A DNA stretch of 64,000 nucleotides from Sthenelais limicola (taxonomy: Eukaryota > Annelida > Polychaeta > Phyllodocida > Sigalionidae): assembly GCA_942159475.1 (NCBI GenBank), contig OW804102.1:23316684-23380683 (forward strand), read 5' to 3'. Shown piece after piece: positions 43,931-56,903 of the stretch. Within the stretch, counting starts at the first letter, position 1, and every line of letters starts with the position of its first letter. A model generated the notes under the pieces. The model did no database searches. It saw nothing but the letters and a program-made list of their open reading frames with translations, and was not told the origin of the DNA. Both the position numbers and the translations under genes were made by a program.

Positions 43931-44182
43931 GGCAAATTGTTTTGTATTGTAATATCTTTATTCATGCTGTACATGTACATTCAAAATTGCAACTGAATTG
44001 ATACAAAAACACACTATAAATGGTAGGTGGTCACTTCCAGTCATCGACGGAAGTGATATTGTTACCGACCATAACCTGTAAGAAACAAAGGCCAGTTTGG
44101 AAACCTCCCTGATGCCGGAGATCCAGGCCTATAGCGATTATTTCGAAATAAATGTTCAATCAATCAATCAATCAATCAAAAA
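43931..44182 (+). repeat. LINE 3' UTR with (TCAA)n tail
   Basis: GGAAGTGATATTGTTACC, GAAACCTCCCTGATGCCGGA then GATC, AATAAATG and (CAAT)n. The same order ends the LINE at 14150-14310, so both belong to one family. Only the 3' UTR is present. Confidence 0.75.
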
Positions 44183-46260
44183 AAAGAAGAAGAAAAAGCA
44201 GATCTTCCAGGCCACCCTCTGTTCAATGCCATAGTCTGATGCTCCTGGTAATGTTTTATATTCTATGGCTGGTTCTTTGTCATTCTGAGTTTCATCAATA
44301 TTACACACAATTATTTGATGAATTTCAACGACAAGTTTAAACATTCATCTATAATCTTGAAAGGCCTAAGGCCAACATTAATTACAGTTTTAATATACTC
44401 TACCTGCTACCTGCTTTTCCTATTTTCGAAAAATCACATTTTCTACCTCATGTGAATGCTATTCTGTTTTAATCTTTTTCACCACTTCACGATTTTCAAA
44501 GCTACCTGTCATGCGCTAAGTTCAATTAATGATCATTACTCCTACTTTTATGCTCCATGTCTTAGCATGCTCTACATCAGAACTCTGCCAGGTTGTGAGG
44601 AAAATAAACGGGAAAAATTAATGATCTTCTCAGACAAAGTAGAGCTGATTTGCAAAACTTATTATCGCTCACCAGTGGCAGTCTTTTCTTGGTGATTAAA
44701 CTTCAAATTATTGTTTGACCATATAACAACGGCAGAATGTTGATCCAGTTGTATAAGTAAATTTGGTAAGATGTGTTTTGTCGTCATAGCTGAGAATGCA
44801 GTTAAAAGATATTAAACCTGAATACCAGACCAATAATTAAAGGAAAAACAGGATTTGATAAGAGTAGATACATACTTTCTATTTCCCCAAATATGTTATG
44901 TACCAACAGCTTGTTGCACCAGAAAGGCTTGATGTCGTAAAGATATCGTTTACTTAACGGGGTGGCAGGGCAGCGGCGATATTATTTTTCAAGTGTTGCA
45001 TGAGGCTTGTCGTCGCCGGATCGTTATAACTTAGTGGAACGATCCGATGTGGAATGATATTGCAAACATTTATTAAAATAACAAAATGAAAAATTAATTT
45101 CATCTTCCTTTCTTTCATCTTCCTTTCAGTATGTCACATTATCAATGATATTAAACATTTTTAGACACTTTATCAAGCATCAATCGGTGAGTTTTTTAAA
45201 AAGAACTTCTCGCCTAGAACATATTTTTGCAGATTTGTTGCTATTATCGTATCGGTATGATTTGGCGGCTAAGTTAGAAAGTGACCTGTAAAAGCCTATT
45301 ATGCAGTACATTTCTTCTACCAACGACTGGAATATTTTAAATTTCATGCTATATTTCTGTCTAATATCAGTATGGTAAACAAGGTTAAAGTATTTGTTTA
45401 CAAAGTTATAGTGTTTATATCACTCAAAGATAGAAGTGAATTGTGTATTGCTGTCCGTTGAGCTGGGGCGATGGTTTTCTTTCTTTTTTTCAAAAATAAT
45501 AGTATCAAACTAAAAAATAATAATATCAAACTTAAAAATATAGAAATATTTATTAGTCCTAATTTTCAGGATTAAGAACAATTATTATTGGCCATACATA
45601 AAGAACTGTTGACCAGGTCTTTTCTTCATGGAGAGATGATTTATAAATGTATTACAGTGATTTTTTCTGTGGTTGAAAAAATAAATGAGTGGATAATTAT
45701 ATCTCATCCAGACTGACATGAAATAAATGGCGAAAGTGCATGTGGGTTATCTTTAAAAAGCTCACCTTTTCCTGTCACCAGAAAATGCCACGCAAAAATG
45801 GAACAGTAATTTGCTGGTATTCAGGACTTAGGAACTCACTTGATATCTTCTCTACACCTGGCCTTCGGATCTGGATCCCTCAGGTAATGCTTCCATGCAT
45901 TAAGGAAAATAAAGTATATTAGGAGAAGCAAGTGTGTCTGTATAATAGAAAAGAATTAAAGAAAAAAAAGGAACATCAAGATTAATCAGAAAGAACAGGA
46001 TTAATAGGAAACAAGAGCACATCTCAGGACTCTATCATGATAGAGTCAACTGACGAGGAATCGGGAGATGGTCAATTACCTGGGATTCAACAACTCTAAG
46101 GAGGAGGAGCTGATACTATCAATGGTACCTCCATACATCCTTTAACAGATTTTTATTTATGCACTATTACTGTTATTGTTGGATCATTATTACATGGACA
46201 AGTTATTGTTAACGGAATAAAATTTCCATAAAACTCATGGAACATGTTCTACCTCCTTGC
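44183..46260. other. Noncoding DNA with one MITE end
   Basis: About 44765-44812 carries TCATAGCTGAGAATGCAGTT, an end of the AGCTGCATTCTCAGCTA family. Other frames have no support. Confidence 0.4.
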
Positions 46261-46283
46261 AAAATTTTATTTCCCTTGGTTGA

Positions 46284-46305
<22 letters not shown>
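46284..46305. repeat. (GT)n microsatellite
   Basis: A TGTGTGTGTGTGTGTGTGTG run followed by GGGTGGGTGGGG. Confidence 0.8.
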
Positions 46306-46314
<9 letters not shown>

Positions 46315-48381
46315 GGGAGTGTAATGATTCTGTGGAGTATATTGTAAAGAATTGCATTCTTTGGGTTGGATAATTGACCCAATTAGCCCACTGGCCTCGG
46401 CTTGATTAGGTATGCCCCACCTGTCAAGTTGGAATGCGCTATTTATAGCTGACCGCACCACCTGTCCGATCTAATTATTATTCACTGCACTAATTTAATC
46501 AGTGGGTAGGGGGGAGGGGGCAAATGGGAAGGGGGACAATATGCCTGGGTTTGGAGTAAGGGAGGGGAGGGGGGAGGCAAGGGAAACCTATCTAACACAT
46601 GGACAATGCATGACCATGGCATGATAGAGAGCTGGGGTCAGTCTACCTGGAAGAGAAGGATTCTCCCTCAGCCAATTAGAATGGGACAGCACAGTGGAAA
46701 CATTTCTAGGAACAATGTTCATGAATAAATTAAGTAGAATGCTTGGATATGAATAAAGCTTGATGCAAAGCCTATGAGACTCCTTATTGCCTGGGCTGAG
46801 CCAACGATAATAACCGAACTCTGACTTCATTCTTCCGTTTACTAGAATACCCAATCTCTGGGCAATTGGCTCTTGGTATTTCACAATATATGACTCTATG
46901 AAGCACTGGGCAACCTCCAGGAAACCTCCGGAATTACCTCCGGGAATATTCGGCCACCACTAGAGTTTATATATCCAGGACTGCTGCTATATGTATATGC
47001 TGCTGCTTATATTATAGTTCATTATGTTATAACATATTAAATACTGTTAGAGCTTCCAGACTTCGACCATCTCTTGTGTTATATATTACTCTAAATTATG
47101 ACGAAGTTTATACGTATTTGCTGGTTGTATTTATATTATATTCCTGATTTATATTATAAACACCTTTTGATACTTGCTAAGATATGCATGACCTCTATGA
47201 GGATCTTGATGTATCTTTAGGTTGGGAACAAGGATCCAACCTCACCTCAAGGATTGATCGGTAATAAAACTGAAGAATTTTCTCTATACTTTATTATTCC
47301 TGAAGGAGCGCTTGAAAACATAGACTATTATTTACCCTAGGCCTTTGACACGGGCATAGTTCTTTCCTCCAGTACCCTTGCTAGAGATACCATTAATTAA
47401 TGTTGACGAGGAGAAGTAACCTCTATACGATCACGAATATATCATTATTAGATATCGATAGTATCTAAATCTGGAAGAGATCCCGAGTCGATACACAGAA
47501 GAAAGTGCAACGATGGCAAATAATCTCACTGGAAAGAACATGCAACACGCAACACCATCATTAGAATCAACCTGATCTCATCGCTTCTAATATTATGATA
47601 TATAATCATATTACATATTCATATATAATATTTATATTTATTTATTTGCGAATTGTGACTCATTTAATTTTGAAAAGGGGGGGGGGGTGTTCTGACTCCC
47701 TGTTCTACCCCCTGGATCCGCCCTTGACTTCATGGTTCTTCTAAATAGAGAAGAAACGTTAAGCATTGGAAGAATATTGATATTATAACCAAGTTGAAAT
47801 AAAGCAATAAGGCTCATTATTTGTTTTGTTTTAAAAGTCTGATGCCTGCCGGATACCCGTTGATACGCCTAATACTAGGTGGCGCCATAGGCATTATGGG
47901 AGGAGTGAATTGCACACTTGACTGCAGTAGGCTGATTTCTCAATATCTGCCCAGATTCTATGTAAACTCATCGCAAACAAAACATGTAACAAATACAACC
48001 TTGTAGACAAGACAACCAAGTTAAGAATTTTTGATACCTTTATTTAACAAATGTACAACTCTTTCGAATGTGACCCCTATAACGAATGAAAATAGTTGAC
48101 TTATTACTTGGAACAAACCGTCAAAACAACAGCATTTTTAAGGGGGGAGATTGCCATAAAATGCCTCTAATATAGTCAATAATATTCCTAGTACTGTAAA
48201 CGTTTGACCTTTCCTTCAATATACAATAATTCATGGGCAACATGGGAATACATTATAAATATATAATATGTGTGTATATGATAAGAGATATATGTAGAAG
48301 TATTGCTAGGAACCAAGATCACAAAAAGTCCAGACTTTGGATTTGGGTAATAGTGCATATCCATTCATTTTCCTCTAATAC
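46306..48381. other. Unassigned noncoding DNA
   Basis: 47858-47897 repeats the motif of 24500 (GTTGATACGCCTAATACTAG). A G-run lies at 47679. No gene supported. Confidence 0.35.
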
Positions 48382-48752
48382 AAAGCTGCATTCTCAGTTA
48401 ACATAAATTTCAATTAAAAAATCTACTTTTTCTTTTGCCTTTTCCTACTCCTCTAAAAGTCATTTGACCAAAGTGATGGCAGTTATGAGTTTTACTACAG
48501 AGCCTCAAAAAGGGCCTCATTCTTAATTTGATGAGGGCCTGTTCAAATCCTTTGCTGTAGTGGTTGCACTGATTATCATCCCCTGGTACTTGTTTTCCTC
48601 ACACCGATTTGACATCAAATTCTTGGATAACTTAAGCATTCGTGATTTTGTAATTCATTCAACAATAGTAACAAATAAAGTTAAATTTGTTCCCATAGGT
48701 CAATAACATAGTGTACGATTTTTTTCGTAGTAATAGCTGAGAATGCAGCTTT
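48382..48752. mobile_element. MITE of the AGCTGCATTCTCAGCTA family, best copy
   Basis: The left end AAAGCTGCATTCTCAGTTA is mirrored by TAATAGCTGAGAATGCAGCT then TT at the right. 371 bp, no coding capacity; no clear target duplication. Confidence 0.75.
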
Positions 48753-51701
48753 AATGACATTGTAAGCTTGGTACCGGCCTTGAAACAAATGATAGAATGT
48801 CGGCTGATGTATAGACAAAAACCCGATTATTTAGTCGTCCAATCTTGGGCAATAATAGACGGTCAGCTGAGTTCATTCTCCAGGCATCTCCACTTGCCCG
48901 AGTGCTGTCGCGTTGCTCGTCCGACTGCCCCCCGTCAATTTGCTAGACTCTGCAGACAGGATGGCTTATATTGCGTCCCATTTTAAAGAAGTGTTCTATA
49001 TCAAATATGATTTTAAACGAAATATTCAGACATGACATGGGAATTTCTTTAACCTTAACGTGGAAATGATGCAAAGATCCTCGTCCTTCAATATAACTTT
49101 GAATTTCAGAATAATTCTCAGGCCAGTCTTTTAAACAAATCAAAGCAATCCCAGGACAAAGTTCTCCAGTTATCTCATTCTTAAGACAACTTAATTGTAA
49201 CCTTCGAGTCATCACTGGAGACGGTAATTGATACCTAGAGAGCTGTCAAGCCAGGGGAGAGGGAACCAAATAATATGGCTATCTCACTATAGCTCTGTTA
49301 TTATTTCCTGGCCGAGTGTTTTTTTTAAATAAATTGTATTGACAAAGTTTCACAGAGTGATAGTTCTCATTCGTCATAAAAACATTAAGCGTTACAGTAA
49401 CTTATATTTCAAGCAGAAATTCTTTGTTCTTATTTTACATATATTAGAGTTTTTAATTTACATTCACATATGATCAATCTAAGCTGTTCTCAATTAAATA
49501 TCATTTAAACACAAATATTTCCTTCATCCTTTTTCCACATTTTTTTTGCCAAAGTTAAATACATTCCCAACGGGTCAGTCCACAAGAGCTAAAATCAAAC
49601 ATATTTATCGAACCCAAGTAATATGAGCATGATATCCAAATTCCATACATTTCGATAATTCGCATTTGTGCTTCTCTTCGAAAAAGAAACAACAGAAACT
49701 ACAAAGGTGTTCTGACCTTTAATGATATTTTATCTGTATCTAATTGTAATGCAATTAATTTATGATATCCAGTTCGTTTGATGCACATCAGCGTCATGTT
49801 CTAAGAAATAATAGTCGTCGACATAAACCAGGAAATGCTAACTTGAATTTCTCATCACCTGTCATCTTCCATGTACTGTTAATACCAAATTAAGTACCTT
49901 AATTAAAAATTCCAATCATCGCCGAGTATAGAGACTGGATATATTAGATTCAACTCAATTGAATAAACGTTTATCAACTCGAAATCTTTAACACAAAACG
50001 ATATCTTTGCTATTTATTAACACCTATTTTGTATATAGCAGAAGGGGGAGTCAGTCGGCCCAGTGAACGAGGAGCTTTAGTGAAAATTAAATGAGATATG
50101 CACATTAAATCCATGATGCGCCTCCAAACTAGAATAACAACCTGTCCATGTGCATATTAGAGTACAATGTTAATTGATAAGGGTATTTCGATATCACCAT
50201 ACCTTGATACGTGTATACAAACATCAAGAAATCCTTTGATATCTTTAATACCAGCACTGAAACCACCAGTTCTTTGGGCTTGGGTTATTTTACAATTGAT
50301 ATTCACAATTTACAAGTGGCTGATTAAGTCATATTGTTTATCTTCCAACAAGTAAATGATACACCACAAACTCGTTACAGTACAGTCTGAAACTAAAGCA
50401 AACAATAGTTCCTTTCTTCACTTTTCAACCCTCATCTCGATAATTATCATTAGGAATAGTAAATATAATTAATTACACAGTTACACATTTTCACAATATC
50501 AATCTTTCTATACAGCAGTAAGATGACTGAAGGTCAAGGTCATTGAGTACAATTGGTACTGTGGTCACGTGACTTGAAACATCACATGGGCGTTAGGTAT
50601 GACGTCACAAAATGGTGCTTTCCATTTAAGAGAAGGCGATACTACCCAAAAAAGACCTTCTATCAGAAAGTTCATTCCAACATGTACACACATACAGATA
50701 TATATGTGTATATACATTGTCATACTTATATATATAATACAATGTATACGTACATATATATGGTACATATATATATAATATAAGGTTTAAGAGCTTTAGC
50801 CAGTCCCCCATTGCTAAGCATGGCAAAGCAGTTTCAAAGATAAATTTTATATTCGATTTCTCAGCTCCTTTAAATTGACTGGTTCGGGTATTTTCTGTAG
50901 GTATATATGATACATGTACATATATATAAGTTATAAGGCTGATCGATGTATTCGAATAGGCAAAATCGGGACGTGCATGATGTACATTATTGGTCAATTG
51001 TTTTTTTTATTTAGATGCAAGACCCTTCTCCGTTATAACCATTTTTATTGGTAGACACGAGACAAAGGCCCTTCGATATTAAACGTGTGTTAGTATAGTA
51101 ATATTGGTAAAGTGCTTCCAGTGTGATTCATATTGTAGGTACTTCATAATTATAATTTCCTCCCAGAAGGTAGTCATACAATGATGAAGATGGAGCTATT
51201 GGAATCATCTAATCTCAGTCCATCCACTTTAGAATTGGCTTTCTCTTCAGATGGATTGTGCTTCTAGGTTCTATGATGATTGAGTTGTAACCATGAATTA
51301 CTTGTATGAATTAGTACATGATATGTTAGGATGTCAAGCAGGTTATACTTGGCATCCTAGCTGTTATCCAACATCCATTTGATGTCCATGTTGAATACTG
51401 TTGTCTCTCACTTGGGGTGACATTTTCCCCCTTTGCTCCTGTTAATTCATGTCCATTAACAATCGACTTCTTGATCGAGAAGGACACAACTTGTGGTCAC
51501 CCAATCCAGCAAAGGCTATATAACCAACCAGTATGCATCTATATAGATGATATACTCTTGTTTTCATTAAGATACAATTCGGGATAACCTTTATAGTTTG
51601 ATATATATCCATCATTATAGATAAAATCATATAATTGGGACAGCGATTATTGATAATGATATCATTCCACACTTTCATCAAGCAGGTGGTGGTGGAGCGG
51701 G
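48753..51701. other. Noncoding DNA downstream of the receptor gene
   Basis: A 90-codon minus frame at 48943-49215 has no recognised motif. 50690-50775 is a TA/CA-rich microsatellite-like tract. Part should be the 3' UTR of the receptor gene. Confidence 0.4.
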
Positions 51702-52216
51702 TCACCTTTCGTTCTGGATATAAGAGTTTGTCAGGGGGTGGAAGAGCACTAATGTGGATACAAGAATGGCTAGCAGGAAGAGCCAGAAAAACAAGCGATC
51801 AAACACTTCAGCCATTCTCTTCCAGTCCTTCCCATAATCTTCAGTCTTCTCCTCCAGGGGAGGTTTACTGAATGTGAACGCATTTTGCTCGCGCGGTCGG
51901 GTTGTCGTTTCGGGCGTGCCATTGGCAGCCCGGCCGTGCAGTTCTATGATGGCAGTTCTCTCATCCCCATCTCCTTCCATTGCCCCGGAGGGTCTGCGGT
52001 ACAAGCTGTTAAGTCTACTCTGTGTTTTCTTCCTGCTCTCCTGAATGTGGGCTTCACTTATAGAGCACATTCCTAACATTCGGGCTATGTATATAAACAC
52101 TAAGCGTTTGGCCCAGCCTGGTACTGGCCGGTCCGATACATGGTGAAGATTGAGGACAAATACAGTGAGAACCATTGATAGCGTGGTGATTGCCATCGTG
52201 CACGTTAGATATATGC
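51702..52216 (-). CDS. Nicotinic acetylcholine receptor subunit, last exon (TM3, loop, TM4)
   Basis: The acceptor TTTTTTATTTCAG stands just above 52216 and the join to the previous exon gives IPLLGIYLTCTMAITTLSMV. The exon encodes TM3 (to about VFVLNLHH), the conserved VPGWAKRLVFIYIARMLGM block after TM3, a cytoplasmic loop of about 85 residues, the amphipathic MA helix DWKRMAEVFDRLFF and TM4 (LFLLAILVSTLVLFHPL). The stop is at 51702-51704. The loop is shorter than in most vertebrate subunits. It is the last of four linked exons; see the exon at 53102 for the pore. Confidence 0.93.
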
Positions 52217-53101
52217 CTGAAATAAAAAAGCAAAAGCGGAGTTTAGCATTACGAAATCAAGTACATATATGCACAGTTAGCACATGACACATCTAAAAAG
52301 TAATTATATGTGTTCTGTTTGATGTGTGTCTGTTTGAAAACAAGTTTACCATATTCCCTGCAATATACAATCATTATTTAAGTAGCTAAATATACTCCAT
52401 AGAATGTACATGTGGGATATACATGTATTCATACAAGTCAAAGTGCTAGCTATCCTAAAGATGAGAACATTCCTATAAAGGGATCTTGTGAATAAAACGC
52501 TGAAAAACATGAACTTTTCGAACATAGGTTACTTTTCTGGGCCCTGTTTCAAAATCAGGGACATAGGAATTAAGTAGAAAAACATCCCATTTGGGACAAA
52601 TTCCGTTTCATAATCAAAGTTAACAATCTTATCAGAGTTGATAAGATTCACGGTCACATTGAGAACATTCGTAGCGACTTTGAGTACATTCGCAGCAAGC
52701 AGTTAATGTACACTCTCTATCCCTCTCAGCCTATGGCGCCTGCCTGTCTGAGTTTATGGTTATTACGTAATAAGACAACATGCACGGCCAGTCCCATCAC
52801 CGAATGTTCCCGCGAATGTTCCTGCGAATACAAATGTTCCCGCGAATGTCCTACATTATGAAACGCCAGGCTGGGACATTTTTTGTAACATTTGAACATA
52901 ATTCGCAAATTTTCAAAATAAATCTTGCTATGTCTCATTCATTATGAAACAGTACCCTGTAAGACATCACAAGTACAGTGTCATTGATGAAGACCATGAA
53001 ACAGTTCCAGGTGTCAAAACGTAGAATGAAATGAAAGAAACTTAAAAATAGAGAAGGTACCAGAGTGGAACACTCCATTAATGATGAAAACATAGTCTTA
53101 C

Positions 53102-53634
53102 CTAACAATGGAATGTGATCAGAAGTTTTGGGAATGTTGCCAGCAACGTTGAGCAGGAAGATTCTGAACGACAGCAGCACGACCACGCCAATCTGCACTT
53201 TCTGTCCAGGCGTGCAAAAGAATACAGACAACAACAACACTGACGTCATGATACTAGGCAGAATGACGTTCATGACGTAGAACGTATGACGCCGACGTAG
53301 GAAAATCACAAAAGCTACGTTAGCGAAACGTTCTTTGGGACAGCACTCGTAGAAGAACTCGTTCCTCTGGACGACGGTGTTGTAGATCTCCCACTCTCCG
53401 TTGGTTTTGTAGGAATCGAGGTTGATGGCATGAGACGAGTTGGTAAGGTTCATTTTGGAAGTGTGGTATGACCAGGCTCCGAAGGTGAGCTCACATCGCT
53501 GTTCATCAAATGGGTAGTATGTGATATCAATTTCACACATGGTTTTGAAAACACCTCCAGGTTCCCAGTGCACCTTTCCTTTGTGAGAGATGACAGCCCG
53601 GAACTGGTGGTAGTCCTCATAAATCTTTTCTGCC
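53102..53634 (-). CDS. Nicotinic acetylcholine receptor subunit, ligand-domain/TM1-TM2 exon
   Basis: Bounded by TTTGTTCACAG at the 5' side and gtaag at the 3' side. It holds the Cys-loop CEIDITYYPFDEQRC with canonical 13-residue spacing, loop B GAWSY, loop C FYECC with the vicinal cysteines of an alpha-type subunit, TM1 (HTFYVMNVILPSIMTSVLLL) and TM2. TM2 reads GQKVQIGVVVLLSFRIFLLN then VAGNIPKTSD. Leu 9' is kept, but Gln replaces Glu at -1', Val Thr/Ser at 6', Arg stands at 12', Asn at 17' and Gly replaces the outer acidic residue at 20'. A cation pore normally keeps the -1' glutamate, so selectivity or assembly may be changed. The phase (1 base in, 1 base out) fits its neighbours. Confidence 0.94.
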
Positions 53635-53832
53635 CTGTGAACAAATAAAGCAATAGATTTTAGTTAAGTACAGCGTTCCCACCCGTTATTGGCGTGTTTT
53701 TGTTATGCCCAATATGTAATACGTTTTGTTTTTATTTCTATAGTTAATGTCATGCATAGAAATAGTACTTTATTACTTCCCGAGGGTATAGTGCTGGTCC
53801 TGGACATCATATGCCATAGTGAAATACACAAG

Positions 53833-54232
53833 CAATAGAGGACTTGCATGTGCCACTGCGCATGTCTGTTACAGTGCATGCTGGTATAAATTTAGTTTTT
53901 TTTAAAGCTTTTATTTACACTAGGTAATACAGGTCTCCCCTTCTCGGGGTTTCTCGCCCGCCCCTAAAGTTCAGGTCTGACATGCAAATATTTAGCGACG
54001 TTTCTACCGAAAATTGCAAGAATGCTTTCACCAATATCATAGCTTCCATGAATTATCTATGAAAAGAAGAGGACTTGATATCAAATTTTGTAATATGGAA
54101 ACATGTATAACACATATATTGACATTAGAGCACTGATTCATTTATATCCCATGCTGAACATGACTGTACCATAGGTCCCATAAATCCATGCTAAATATGA
54201 TTCAAGATGGCAGTCACGCAAGCCCTCTATTG
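53833..54232. mobile_element. MITE in receptor intron, CAATAGAGGACTTGCATG ends
   Basis: CAATAGAGGACTTGCATGTG at the left is mirrored by CACGCAAGCCCTCTATTG at the right. The same family, with an inserted middle, lies at about 61274-61993 (ends CAATAGGTAATTTGTATGTC and GACATGCAAATCCACTAT). No coding capacity. Confidence 0.65.
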
Positions 54233-54324
54233 TTAACATATGCAGGTGTCCTTAATAAGGGATGAAATAAGTACATATTTTTGGCTATGCTGAGGGTGTG
54301 CTAATCTTGTAGTAAGACTAAAGG

Positions 54325-54425
54325 GCGTAGTCCACTAAGCCGATGCTCACAGAATTTAGTGTAAAAGAGTCCTCCTCTGCGGTGCAAAATCGCATGGGAA
54401 TCGGCATAGTGGACTAGGCCGTAAC
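54325..54425. repeat. Short element with AGTCCACTAAGCCGAT ends
   Basis: GGGCGTAGTCCACTAAGCCG at the left is mirrored by CGGCATAGTGGACTAGGCC at the right. The same small element, AGTCCACTAAGC to GTGGACCAGGC, lies at 13290-13375. About 100 bp, hairpin-forming. Confidence 0.7.
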
Positions 54426-54639
54426 ACTTATTGATGCTTAGTTTTGAAATTTTACTCTGATGATAGCTAGAGAGTTTGTCTTTGTGATATTTAAAATAAT
54501 ACCGATTTTTTTATTTTAGCAAGTACGTACATTTAGACACGGAACAAGACACAAGTCCGTTTTGAACCAAACTACATGTATCAATTGTCAGTGTTCCGCT
54601 CATTATTTCTTGCCAGTTGGAGAAATAGTTAGCACAAGC

Positions 54640-54980
54640 CAGAGTTAGGACCATGACTCTTCAATTAAATATCATCATATTTGAAAAGATGAGATCAAGC
54701 CGAGTGTAATGATGGTAAATAGTAGGACATCAAATAAGTATTTCTATACTTTAAATTTGTTATTTTTATATTTGAAAAGAAAGTTTGCAATATCTCTGGG
54801 TGGACAATTACCAGTAAAGTAGCTAAATATACACTACAGGTTGACCTTAGAAATGCAAGGATATATTAAGACACTGTCTTGTAATTTCGTACATGTATTC
54901 ATACGACCTGAAGCACTAGAAACCCAACAAATGAGAACATTCCACCATAGCGATCTTGTGAATAACACACTTAGACACAT
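54640..54980. mobile_element. MITE of the AAAATGAGTCACAAGTCG family, worn copy in receptor intron
   Basis: Interior blocks (ATCATCATATTTGAAAA, TGAGATCAAGCC, GGACAATTACCAGTAAAGTA, CTAAATATAC) match 63600-63860 in order. The ends are eroded. Confidence 0.6.
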
Positions 54981-55550
54981 CACATATTGGAATTTTCGTA
55001 CAAATTGGAGCCGTACATCTGATTATAATGCAGGTCTCCCAGTATATGTTCGTTATCTCCGGGATGTGGGTAATGTAATTTTAAATTGTTTATGGAGTCT
55101 GGGGACAGATGTCTGGCTATTGTTGTACTAAGGTCTCGTACTCTAAAGCGTTGGTTGGAATAACGACTTCATTATAAGTACTTCATTATAAATGATAGGG
55201 TTGATGTGTCCAATGAAGTGATCTCCTTGAATGCTCAGTATTCCTAACTTAATGTAATGAATAATAATAGAGAGGTTCCGCAAGCAAACCTACCTCAATT
55301 ACGTAACCGTATCTGTATTTTTTTTGTGAATTACGTGTCATTTTCATGTATAAAAATAAATTGTGAGATGAAACATTTTGCTTGATATGTTATGTGACGT
55401 CTTTTCCGCCATGTTTCGCTGAACCTCTTTCTTCATTTGATTTAAACGTATATAGGTTTGTATATATATGAGATACGGATACGTTTATATATAGGTTAGA
55501 CTTGCTGAAACTCCTTAATAATAGAATAATAATGCACAACGAGGCCTTAC

Positions 55551-55660
55551 CCATTAATGACAGCGAATTCTGGCCTCCACATTCCTTTTGCTTCAATAAT
55601 AATTTCAGTCAGGTTGTTGTGGTCTTTTGGTGTCCATATAAGTCTCTCGTCAGTCCATTC
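55551..55660 (-). CDS. Nicotinic acetylcholine receptor subunit, 110-bp exon
   Basis: After ..GCCATTGCAG it reads EWTDERLIWTPKDHNNLTEI, then MWRPEFAVING, and stops at gtaagg. W-T-D-x-x-L-x-W and M/I-W-R-P-E/D are family marks of the ligand domain (beta 2-beta 3 and loop A). A 110-bp exon at this place is classic for nicotinic receptors. The loop-A tyrosine position (usually L-Y-N) reads V-I-N, so one aromatic box residue appears lost. Phase (0 in, 2 out) fits both neighbours. Confidence 0.92.
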
Positions 55661-56618
55661 CTGCAATGGCACACAGAGAAACGAGTCATTTAACGAGTCA
55701 TTTGAGTCATAAACGAGTCATTTGAGTCTTCTTGTGAATAAAACACTTTAACAAATATCAAGTTATTTTTAAAAAGAAAATATTTGTATAATTAACAAAT
55801 TAGCAAATACACAAAACAACCAAACTAATGTGGTTGTTTTCATGTGTTGCCATATCATGCGAAATATAAAGTCACACTCAGCTTATATCACAACCGCAAT
55901 AGATCAGCGATAATTCAATATTACATCAGGAACACAAGTGTTCTATTCCATGAAAATCTTCCAAGATATTTTAATCGAATTGCTACATATAAATCAATAC
56001 AAACCACACACTACTTGATACATAAATACCGCCTTAGACAATCTATATCAATGATCGAGGCCTTTTATAATTCTTACGACATATTAAACCTTTTACGACT
56101 TATGAGTAATCTTTCTGTAAAACATCCCATTTATCTAAACAAACAAAACCGTGTGGTCAGGACGAATTTTGTCTGAGGAGTGACTGTTAGGTGGGATGTC
56201 AGGTGACCGCAACGGCGGGAAGGTACTTTCAGGTATCACCACATATAATTTGCATATGTTCATATATACTCCACATATATCATAAACTAGCAAAGTACAC
56301 ATCCTCCGGACGGTCACCCTCTTCCTCCTAGTGTCTCTCCCCTCCTATCTCACTGCCTCTACTCCTTTTCTCTCACTGCCTTCCTGACTATAGTTTGTGT
56401 AAAATTAGTATTTGCTCTCCTATATGGTAGTAATAATTATTAAATGTATAGACTTGATCTAATTAACTAGGTTACAAATTCTGCTGTACCATATTGATTT
56501 CGATGTGTTTTGAATTTTCTGTGAACATGAGAATATCAGTTGTCTGAAAATGTTTCGCAAATAAAGTTGTCTAAACAAAATAAATCACTACTTATAAGCC
56601 ACTAATGCCTCGACTGAG

Positions 56619-56895
56619 CATTTGACCGAAATCAGGGAGGATTGCGTCAGCTTGTTTTTGCTACAGGGCTTCTAAAACGTCCCAATTTGTATTCGGAGGA
56701 CCCGCCGAATCCTTTCTTATATTAACAACTTCACTTGTTATCACTCACCGGCGGCTGTTTCCACACGACTGTTTCTACTTATATTCTTGTATACCATGCC
56801 AGGAGCAGAATATTGATAAATTCAGTCGTATGAATCATAATACTAGCAAATTGGGTAGCATTATTTGTCCTTGTCATAATAGCTGCGAATGTAGC
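56619..56895. mobile_element. MITE of the AGCTGCATTCTCAGCTA family, worn copy
   Basis: Interior blocks (TTGTTTTTGCTACAGGG, GGAGGACCCGCC, CGGCGGCTGTTTCCACACGA) match 38770-38910; right end TAATAGCTGCGAATGTAG. Confidence 0.6.
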
Positions 56896-56903
56896 ATATA
56901 TGC

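Noticed and set aside
48943..49215. 90-residue minus frame as a lectin-like or receptor exon
   Set aside because: Cysteines present but no family motif order; no support beyond open length.
51442..51705. 87-residue minus frame after the receptor stop
   Set aside because: Lies in the 3' UTR; no motif.
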